Shown here: positions 1 through 4,771 of the stretch, piece by piece
Position numbering within the stretch: position 1 is the first letter of the stretch
How the letters are laid out: the number at the start of each line of letters is the position of its first letter
Origin: Bacteroidales bacterium UBA1192
GTDB taxonomy: Bacteria > Bacteroidota > Bacteroidia > Bacteroidales > Bacteroidaceae
Assembly (NCBI GenBank): GCA_002310175.1
Contig: DBYG01000058.1
Span: 1-7,222, forward strand
Direction: 5' to 3'
Length of the DNA stretch: 7,222 nt
Program-made: the position numbers and the translations under genes
Notes under the pieces: model-generated
What the model was told of the DNA's origin: nothing
Seen by the model: only the letters and a program-made list of their open reading frames with translations
The model's database searches: none

Positions 1-1377
1 ACGGTTCCTGGACTTGAGCAGAAAGTTGAAGGATGTCAGAAGGTTCAGGATGGTTTCTTCCTGCTTCTGCAACTCATGCGATACGTTTGCGCTGCGGGTG
101 TCGCTGTACACAACACCGTGCTTGTATAGCATATCGGTAAGTTTCCTGAATACCTCACCGCTCTGGAAGTCAGCACTGGTCGTTTCAAGCAGGATAGTGT
201 TATTTACGCTATGCGTGTAGCGTTTCCACTTGATGCCCTCCAGATAATTCTGCTCATCCTCGGCACTATACCATGCCGGGCATCTGCCTTCCTTATTGAT
301 GCCAAAGTGTTCCAGATATAAACGCTTGGTCTTGCCCTTAGCATCCTTCACATATATAGAGAAGTCCGGTACGTATTGCCTGTGGCTGGCGTCAAACACG
401 TCCTTCTCATAGCGCTCTTCGTAACGGAATTTCACACCTCTGGCACCAAGGAAATCGCAGATCTGGTTCTCTTCATCCGACTTGCAGAATATCGGGTTGC
501 CGTCCATATCATTATAGTTGGCCTGAATGCCATACTTCTGGCGGTCCTGCATATATTCCTCCATCGATGAGTAATCAAATTGGCTCTTGCCCTTATAGCG
601 TGAGCGGTTGATATAGTCAATGATGGTCATCTTATAATCAGGATCCTCCATAAGCCTGTGATAAACCTGAACAGAGAAGTCCTGGTCTGTGATGCTGGGC
701 TTCTTACCGGTAGCCTCACCGATAATCTCCAGTGCCAGTTTATGGAATGTCCGGCACTTCACGCTCTTAACACCAATTCTCTCGGAAAGGGACTCAGCTG
801 CTTTCCTCGTAAATGTGATAAGCAGAATCTTCTCCGGACGCACCTTCTGGACGTCTATCAGGTAGCGTACCTTGCCCACAGTGGTCATAGTCTTGCCGCT
901 GCCGGCACTGCTTATCACGAGCACATTATCCTCCAGAGTAACCACAGCATCCCGCTGCTGCTCATCCAAGGGGTAGGCCAACACGCTGTCAAAGTAATCC
1001 TTGCACATGGCCAGCTGCTTAACCTTGAACCCGTCATTGTTCTCCAGCTTGTAGAACCTGGTATCATTCATTGCCTTGTGGAACCTGTTGAAGCATTCCT
1101 GATGCTCAGACTCCAGCAGCTCATTGCTCCCAATCAGATGCCGCACCTCCTTCTCCAGTCCGGAGTATTTGTCCTCAATGGCCAGCCTCTCGGACTCCGT
1201 CAGATAGTGCCCAAAGTTGAAATATCCTATAATGTCATTAAACGCAGCATCCACCGCAGGAAACAGCGTATTAATAGTCTCAAGCCTCTTCTGTTTACGT
1301 TTTTCCTTTACCCGCAGACTAATCCTGATGGCAACGTAAATCACCACCGCCAGTAGGATAATGTAAAGGAATAACAT
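1..1377 (-). CDS. Membrane-anchored UvrD/HelD-like SF1 helicase with embedded PD-(D/E)XK nuclease-like segment (3' part missing)
   Basis: This is an open frame of 459 codons without a stop that runs off the left edge, so the rest of the ATPase core (Walker B onward) is outside the window. Residues 2-19 form one hydrophobic helix followed by a K/R-rich stretch (RVKEKRKQKR), which suggests an inner-membrane anchor with the enzyme in the cytoplasm. Helicase signatures follow in order: Q-motif-like LDEQQRDAV (137-145), Walker A AGSGKT (158-163), motif Ia ITFTRKAA (187-194) and motif Ib RTFHKLA (209-215). Between the 1A and 1B regions, about residues 300-400, lies a segment with YVPDFSIY (335-342), YLEHFG (354-359), GIKWKR and LLET, which resembles a PD-(D/E)XK nuclease fold inserted in some HelD/UvrD relatives. 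The ATG at 1375-1377 is the first in frame after an upstream TAG, and a -7 element lies about 30 bases before it. The helicase family call is firm. The nuclease call is by motif only, and the substrate is unknown. Confidence 0.88.
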   Translation of the reverse strand, partial: MLFLYIILLAVVIYVAIRISLRVKEKRKQKRLETINTLFPAVDAAFNDIIGYFNFGHYLTESERLAIEDKYSGLEKEVRHLIGSNELLESEHQECFNRFHKAMNDTRFYKLENNDGFKVKQLAMCKDYFDSVLAYPLDEQQRDAVVTLEDNVLVISSAGSGKTMTTVGKVRYLIDVQKVRPEKILLITFTRKAAESLSERIGVKSVKCRTFHKLALEIIGEATGKKPSITDQDFSVQVYHRLMEDPDYKMTIIDYINRSRYKGKSQFDYSSMEEYMQDRQKYGIQANYNDMDGNPIFCKSDEENQICDFLGARGVKFRYEERYEKDVFDASHRQYVPDFSIYVKDAKGKTKRLYLEHFGINKEGRCPAWYSAEDEQNYLEGIKWKRYTHSVNNTILLETTSADFQSGEVFRKLTDMLYKHGVVYSDTRSANVSHELQKQEETILNLLTSFNFLLKSRNR

Positions 1378-1383
1378 AGGGCT

Positions 1384-1396
1384 GTAACTAGGTTTC
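1384..1396 (-). promoter_or_regulatory. Leader motif GAAACCTAGTTAC before the helicase start
   Basis: The minus-strand sequence GAAACCTAGTTAC ends 6 bases before the helicase ATG. It matches the motif before the WYL regulator (2567-2579) at 12 of 13 bases, and its ACCTnnTTAC core also occurs before the primase-helicase (7163-7175). It could be a protein-binding site or a translation-enhancing leader; Bacteroidetes rarely use Shine-Dalgarno pairing. The sequence match is observed, the function is inferred. Confidence 0.45.
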
Positions 1397-1407
1397 TAAC
1401 GTATTTA

Positions 1408-1415
1408 CAAAGGTA
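1408..1415 (-). promoter_or_regulatory. Bacteroidetes-type -7 element TACCTTTG for the helicase gene
   Basis: On the minus strand TACCTTTG fits the TAnnTTTG -7 consensus of the Bacteroidetes primary sigma factor and would give a short leader of about 20-25 bases before the ATG at 1377. I see no good TTTG -33 element at 19-21 bases, so the promoter may be weak or dependent on an activator. The same octamer precedes the primase-helicase gene (7196-7203). Confidence 0.5.
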
Positions 1416-1617
1416 AGCAAAATCAATAACAATCTTATTCAGAAACAGCAAAGCCCACGCATCCCGCGCAGGCCCCACCCATAACCGGCTCCCCCGGAGT
1501 TCTTGAGAGGATCCACCTCCCAATAGATTGTCGAAGTCACATAAACTCCAGGGGCTTACCGGTTTCTTAAATCTAATACTATGAATAACAAATAGTCCAT
1601 GAGGCTATCTGTTTGCT

Positions 1618-1642
1618 GTCGGCCGACTCTCTTCACAGTCGG
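1618..1642. other. 10-bp palindrome and small hairpin across the end of the regulator gene
   Basis: GTCGGCCGAC at 1618-1627 is a perfect palindrome. CCGACT (1623-1628) can also pair with AGTCGG (1637-1642) around an 8-base loop that holds the regulator's stop codon (1633-1635). No T-run follows on the minus strand, so this is not a standard intrinsic terminator. It may slow transcription or be chance. The rest of the 255-base gap between the regulator and helicase genes shows no gene or RNA that I can recognise. Confidence 0.3.
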
Positions 1643-2565
1643 TCTATTATTTCCTGGGTTTCCAGAAGCTTCTTCTTCAGGTGGCGCTTCAGGCCTTCGC
1701 CCTCCAGTATCTCCACCTCCTTAATCAGCCCCATTATGAACTGGGCCACGCCGCTAAAGCTGCACACCTCGGTCTTCAGGATCCAGTGGCTGCCGTCCTC
1801 GCTCTGGGGGTCGGGCTCCATGGTCATCATGCTCATGGGATAGGCCTCCTCCAGCAGGTTCCTTACCTTCATCGTTATCCTCAGGGTGATGGGATATGTC
1901 CGCCAGCCGTAGCAGCCCCAGGCGTCCATGTTCTGTTTCCTATGCTGCTCCTCGTTCTGCCAGTCCTCGTCCAGAATCCGGATTTCGTCCATGCGGCTTA
2001 CGCGCAGCAGTATGTTGCGCTTCAGCTCGCAGTCGTAGGCCCACACAAAGTTGTAGTAGAACGGTAAGTCGTAGGGTTCAATCGTACGGGTGCAGAACCG
2101 GTTCCAGTCGTTTGATGCGTAGCTCTTCAGCAGCACCTTCTTGTGGCGGCTGGAGGCAGTCACCAGCAGGTCCACGTTGGCCACGCACTTCTGCAGGTAG
2201 GGCATGTCATTCATGAACCCCTTGTCGTTGAACTGCTCCAGCAGCTCATACGTCCCGTCCGGGCGCTTCAAGTCCTGCAGTGGGCGCTGCAGCACTATGC
2301 CGGGCTCCTGATTGATATTGTTGCTGTCGGTATTTTGCCTGGTGGGTTTCTTCTCATCCCATGCCTGCCACCACTTCTCTATCTTATAGACGGAGCCGTA
2401 ACGGCAGATAACCTTCAGGCCCGCATCCTTGAATGCCTGCAGGTAACGGTACACAGTCCTTTGGCTGGTCTGTGCCTTATTAGCAATCTCATCGACGGTA
2501 TGATTCAGATTGTCCGCAAGCAGATACAGGACTCTGATCATCCTATTAACCATAACCTGGTCCAT
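1633..2565 (-). CDS. WYL-domain transcriptional regulator (HTH-WYL-WCX)
   Basis: The product is a 310-residue cytoplasmic DNA-binding regulator. Residues about 8-62 form a winged helix-turn-helix of the HTH_11/DeoR-like type, with the probable recognition helix TSQRTVYRYLQAFKDAG at 33-49. A WYL domain spans about 141-200 and includes SYASNDWNRFCTRTIEPYDL and the motif core NFVWAYD (172-178), where VWAYD replaces the textbook WYL tripeptide. A C-terminal WCX-like region covers about 224-300 (PITLRITMKVRNLL, then GLIKEVEILEGEGL). The length matches the usual 300-330 residues. WYL domains are thought to bind nucleic acid or nucleotide ligands, and BrxR/CapW-type members repress phage-defence operons. 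This gene is co-oriented with the helicase-nuclease gene 255 bases downstream, which is a candidate target, but separate -7 elements suggest separate transcription. The start at 2565 is the first ATG after the promoter; Met5 is an alternative. The family call is strong, the regulon unknown. Confidence 0.9.
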   Translation of the reverse strand: MDQVMVNRMIRVLYLLADNLNHTVDEIANKAQTSQRTVYRYLQAFKDAGLKVICRYGSVYKIEKWWQAWDEKKPTRQNTDSNNINQEPGIVLQRPLQDLKRPDGTYELLEQFNDKGFMNDMPYLQKCVANVDLLVTASSRHKKVLLKSYASNDWNRFCTRTIEPYDLPFYYNFVWAYDCELKRNILLRVSRMDEIRILDEDWQNEEQHRKQNMDAWGCYGWRTYPITLRITMKVRNLLEEAYPMSMMTMEPDPQSEDGSHWILKTEVCSFSGVAQFIMGLIKEVEILEGEGLKRHLKKKLLETQEIIDRL

Positions 2566-2566
2566 A

Positions 2567-2579
2567 GTAATTAGGTTTC
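2567..2579 (-). promoter_or_regulatory. Leader motif GAAACCTAATTAC before the WYL regulator start
   Basis: GAAACCTAATTAC on the minus strand lies 1 base before the ATG. It is nearly identical to the motif before the helicase (1384-1396) and shares the ACCTnnTTAC core with the one at 7163-7175. It could be an autoregulatory operator or a generic leader of this genome. The flanking GTTTGTTGAAAC (partly 2576-2587) is a small inverted repeat that overlaps it. Confidence 0.45.
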
Positions 2580-2643
2580 AACAAACAGTGAAAAAGGATT
2601 ATTGGATTATCTAAACAGGTCTGCCCTATAAAGTAATCGGCCG

Positions 2644-2675
2644 CAAAACTACAATACAAATCCGCCATCTGCAAC
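2644..2675 (-). promoter_or_regulatory. Promoter of the WYL regulator gene (-33 GTTG, -7 TAGTTTTG)
   Basis: TAGTTTTG (2651-2644, minus) fits the TAnnTTTG -7 consensus, and GTTG (2675-2672) sits 20 bases upstream where the -33 TTTG is expected. This is the best two-part promoter match in the window. It predicts a leader of about 70 bases. The -7 box continues into GCGGCC, as does the one before the primase-helicase (7191-7203). Confidence 0.6.
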
Positions 2676-2866
2676 AACATTGTCATCATGAATGCAATTT
2701 GGAACATATCCTAATCTAAATGCAAAAGATAACCGCATAAACATACATTCCCTAAACATCGCCCAATCTTTCCCGTACAATTCCACAAAAATCGATGTAA
2801 CGTAAATCCCCCGGCAATCCGCCACACCCCGTTCAAATTCGTTCAAAAACCGCTTGTTTTCTTATA
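2676..2866. other. Non-coding spacer upstream of the regulator
   Basis: This AT-rich stretch shows no convincing gene. A 65-codon minus-strand frame crosses it but ends inside the regulator's promoter and shows no recognisable domain. The only repeat I see is CGTTCAAA twice with a 10-base period (2830-2837 and 2840-2847). Upstream activator or operator sites for the regulator could lie here, but none is evident. Confidence 0.4.
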
Positions 2867-2893
2867 GGTCCGATGAGTCCGATGGGTCCGATG
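2867..2893. repeat. Tandem 9-bp repeat, three copies of (G/A)GTCCGATG
   Basis: GGTCCGATG, AGTCCGATG and GGTCCGATG follow one another without gaps; copies 1 and 3 are identical and copy 2 differs at one base. Similar short GGTCC/AGTCC intergenic tandem repeats are familiar to me from Bacteroidetes genomes, though I cannot verify that here. It sits 9 bases left of the large palindrome, so it may be part of the same element. Confidence 0.8.
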
Positions 2894-2902
2894 TCAAGCA
2901 CC

Positions 2903-3095
2903 GCGGGAGCATCAGAGATTGGGGGACAGCAGCTCCAGGCTACTACGAGCCCCTCCGATGCCTAAACATCAAACTCCTCCTTATCCGCCCCTTTGGGGTC
3001 GGAACGTTCGTCAAACAAGTGATGTTCTTAACGGCATCTCCGTGGGCTCTCCGCTCACGCCCTCCGCTAATGCCCCCAATCCCCGATGCTCCCGC
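2903..3095. repeat. 193-bp imperfect palindrome with 23-bp terminal inverted repeats (MITE-like or structured RNA)
   Basis: The outer arms 2903-2925 and 3073-3095 are inverted copies that match at 21 of 23 bases (GCGGGAGCATC, two variable positions, GATTGGGGG). Complementarity continues inward in patches: GAGCCC, GATGCC, TAA and ACATCA on the left each have a counterpart in order on the right. Near the centre CCCC-TTT-GGGG (2988-2998) makes a tight hairpin. The whole unit can therefore fold as one long cruciform or RNA hairpin. No open frame in it looks like a gene. It may be a non-autonomous transposable element, an extragenic palindromic repeat, or a structured RNA. I see no flanking target-site duplication. 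The inverted repeat is certain, its class is not. Confidence 0.7.
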
Positions 3096-3158
3096 TCCTG
3101 CAACTGTACACTTTGTCTTGTTTTTCATCATTAAAAAGTAAATCATAGGTTTTTTATG

Positions 3159-3166
3159 TATGTTTG
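3159..3166 (+). promoter_or_regulatory. -7 element TATGTTTG for the lipoprotein gene
   Basis: TATGTTTG fits TAnnTTTG and lies 25 bases before the ATG at 3192. No clear TTTG appears at the -33 distance. Transcription from here would begin after an earlier in-frame ATG at 3156, which argues for the start at 3192. Confidence 0.5.
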
Positions 3167-3191
3167 CATGATTAATCAAACATTTAGAATT

Positions 3192-4217
3192 ATGAAAAGG
3201 CTTATATTGTTAATCCCAGTATTCATCGTATCATTGTTCATTCTTCCGGGGTGTGAAGAGGAAAAGACAGAGGCCAAAAGCCCTATAATTAAAACTTTAT
3301 CCGCAGAATCCGAAGAAAAGGGAGTGACTTATATCGTTTCATTAACAGGTTGTATAAGTGGGTTGGAAGCTATTGCGTTGGACTTTGAATGCGGAATTGA
3401 GTATTCAACTGACGCCTCTTTCTCTAAAGATAAAACTACCCGTCTGAGAGCGGATAATGAATATTCAGAAGATCCATATACTGTTAATATTATTAATGGT
3501 GTTACATCAGGGCAGAAGTATTATTATAGAGCATACTATATCAACCAGTTAATGTTATACTACGGTGGGGTAAAAGATTTCACTTTTACATGGAAAGTTG
3601 CACAGAATGGTTCTGAGAATGGTTATGAATATATAGAACTTGGCTTAAATGTCAGATGGGCATCATACAATGTGGGTGCTACCAAGCCGGAAGAATATGG
3701 GGACTATTTTGCTTGGGGTGAGACAGAAACTAGAGGTGGCTATCTTTGGGGTACCTATAAGTGGGGCTTTGCATACAATGATTTAAATAAATACAACGTC
3801 AACAGTACTTACGGCACCGTCGATAATAAGACCACCCTTGACCCAGAAGATGACGTGGCCCACGTCAAGTGGGGTGGCAGTTGGCGTATGCCAACCATGG
3901 AAGAACAGGAAGAATTAAGAAGAAACTGTACATGGGTCTGGTATAGTAGTGACAATACAGAATTTAACGGTATAGCTGGTTATAAGGTTATAAGCAACAT
4001 GAATGGATACACCGATCGCTTCATTTTCCTTCCCACTGCCGGGTGGCTTGGTGAACCAAGCATCATCGACGTAAGCACTAGGGGTAATTATTGGTCTAGT
4101 TCGCTAAGAACGGATTTTCCAGGTGGCGCTCATAGTATTATGTTCGACTCGAAACATGTTGTTATTAGCAGTGACGATCGCAGCCTTGGTCTTCCTGTGC
4201 GTCCAGTGTGCCCGTAG
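3192..4217 (+). CDS. Lipoprotein with Fn3-like and FISUMP-type domains
   Basis: The product is 341 residues long. Residues 1-20 are a lipoprotein signal peptide (MKR, hydrophobic core, ILPG) with the lipidated cysteine at C21. The following EEEK is acidic, as in Bacteroidetes lipoproteins exported to the cell surface. Residues about 30-133 look like an Fn3-type beta domain (GIEYSTDASF, VTSGQKYYYRAYYI, YYGGVKDFTF). Residues about 145-341 match the FISUMP (Fibrobacter succinogenes major paralogous) pattern: YIELGLNVRWASYNVGA, YGDYFAWGET, WGGSWRMPTMEEQEEL, FLPTAGW, GNYWSSS and the terminal LPVRPVCP. The function of FISUMP lipoproteins is not established; surface binding or adhesion is a guess. 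An in-frame ATG 12 codons upstream would spoil the signal peptide and precede the promoter. The gene is alone on its strand, and its 5' half is far more AT-rich than its neighbours, with a GC-rich patch near 3840-3900. Confidence 0.88.
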   Translation: MKRLILLIPVFIVSLFILPGCEEEKTEAKSPIIKTLSAESEEKGVTYIVSLTGCISGLEAIALDFECGIEYSTDASFSKDKTTRLRADNEYSEDPYTVNIINGVTSGQKYYYRAYYINQLMLYYGGVKDFTFTWKVAQNGSENGYEYIELGLNVRWASYNVGATKPEEYGDYFAWGETETRGGYLWGTYKWGFAYNDLNKYNVNSTYGTVDNKTTLDPEDDVAHVKWGGSWRMPTMEEQEELRRNCTWVWYSSDNTEFNGIAGYKVISNMNGYTDRFIFLPTAGWLGEPSIIDVSTRGNYWSSSLRTDFPGGAHSIMFDSKHVVISSDDRSLGLPVRPVCP

Positions 4218-4546
4218 GATTTGTCCAACTTTGCGTAAAAACAAGCATTCAGGAGTATGGCACACCCGCCATCGCCCCGAGACACACCATTCCCATCACA
4301 GATTACATAATCGATTAGAGTGGGCTTTTCGGCAGCCGTCCGGCTGACTGTGGGCTAGTGTCATCCACCATCGACCAACCGTCATCCAAGTAAACAACCT
4401 CTATAGTAGGCAGCACACATCTACTCATCAAGGTTCAGGGCGTGGGCTGTCATTCGGAGTACCAGGAGTAAAAGCTAATATCAACCAACCAGGCAACCCC
4501 CATCAAACCCGCATCCGCCAACTGCAGCATACCTGGTACTGCGGGC
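4218..4546. other. Non-coding stretch after the lipoprotein gene
   Basis: I see no gene, tRNA or rRNA here. A short hairpin CAGCCG-TC-CGGCTG (4333-4346) lacks a T-run on either side. A 9-bp inverted pair AGTACCAGG / CCTGGTACT (4458-4466 and 4532-4540) flanks a C- and A-rich spacer just before the terminator. No clear terminator for the lipoprotein gene is visible. Confidence 0.4.
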
Positions 4547-4581
4547 AAAAAAAAGTGCAAGGGAGTCTGCCTCCCTTGCAC
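4547..4581 (-). terminator. Intrinsic terminator of the minus-strand primase-helicase transcript
   Basis: Read on the minus strand, an 11-bp perfect stem (GTGCAAGGGAG / CTCCCTTGCAC, 4555-4565 with 4571-4581) with a 5-base loop is followed by eight Ts (complement of A-run 4547-4554). This is a textbook Rho-independent terminator. It lies about 190 bases beyond the stop codon at 4772, so the mRNA would carry both repeat arrays in its 3' untranslated region. The base of the stem is half of the TTGCACAA repeat unit. Confidence 0.85.
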
Positions 4582-4641
4582 AAGTTGCACAAACTTTGCA
4601 CAAACTTTAAAAGTGTTGCACAAGTTGCACAAGCTGCACAA
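4576..4641 (+). repeat. Iteron-like array A: six TTGCACAA units
   Basis: Exact TTGCACAA occurs at 4576, 4585, 4596, 4616 and 4625, and a one-mismatch copy CTGCACAA at 4634. Start-to-start spacings are 9, 11, 20, 9 and 9 bases, near one or two DNA helical turns. The first unit overlaps the terminator stem. The units run opposite to array B (4721-4756). Confidence 0.85.
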
Positions 4642-4720
4642 ACCTAATGGACTGTTTGTTGTAGAATATCGATTATCAGCATATTAGAGGTTCTTATGCA
4701 CAGTGTGCGCTCACGCGTTT

Positions 4721-4756
4721 TTGTGCAAGTTTGTGCAAGTTGTGCAAGTTGTGCAA
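4721..4756 (-). repeat. Iteron-like array B: four TTGTGCAA units (reverse of array A)
   Basis: TTGTGCAA, the reverse complement of the array A unit, occurs exactly at 4721, 4731, 4740 and 4749, with spacings of 10, 9 and 9. It starts 15 bases past the primase-helicase stop codon. Arrays A and B are separated by about 79 bases, AT-rich in its first part, with a small GCACA-G-TGTGC palindrome at 4698-4708. In RNA the arrays could pair into a long stem; in DNA they could be protein-binding iterons. Confidence 0.85.
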
Positions 4757-4771
4757 CGTTTTTCATCTTTC

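Noticed and set aside
658..1356. 232-codon plus-strand open frame
   Set aside because: It is the antisense shadow of the helicase gene, whose motifs are clear on the minus strand.
1341..1523. 60-codon minus-strand open frame overlapping the helicase start
   Set aside because: It is in another frame, crosses the helicase promoter and shows no recognisable domain; likely chance.
2649..2846. 65-codon minus-strand open frame upstream of the WYL regulator
   Set aside because: It ends inside the regulator's -7 element and has no recognisable motif or promoter of its own.
2943..3179. 78-codon minus-strand frame across the palindrome
   Set aside because: Its Gly/Arg-rich translation comes from the inverted repeat's composition and it opposes the lipoprotein promoter; no family resemblance.
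3156..3191. Upstream in-frame ATG as the lipoprotein start
   Set aside because: It would add 12 polar residues before the signal peptide and lies ahead of the likely transcription start.
4333..4346. Hairpin as terminator of the lipoprotein gene
   Set aside because: The stem is 6 bp with only a 2-base gap between the arms and no T-run follows on either strand.
4458..4540. 9-bp inverted pair AGTACCAGG / CCTGGTACT as element ends
   Set aside because: It is too short and isolated, with no duplication or gene between the arms; probably chance.
4450..4641. 63-codon minus-strand frame with repeated Cys-Leu and Val-Gln residues
   Set aside because: The repetition is the translation of array A, and the intrinsic terminator lies within the frame.
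4576..4756. CRISPR array
   Set aside because: Units are 8 bases with 1-12 base gaps, in two orientations, and there are no spacers or cas genes.
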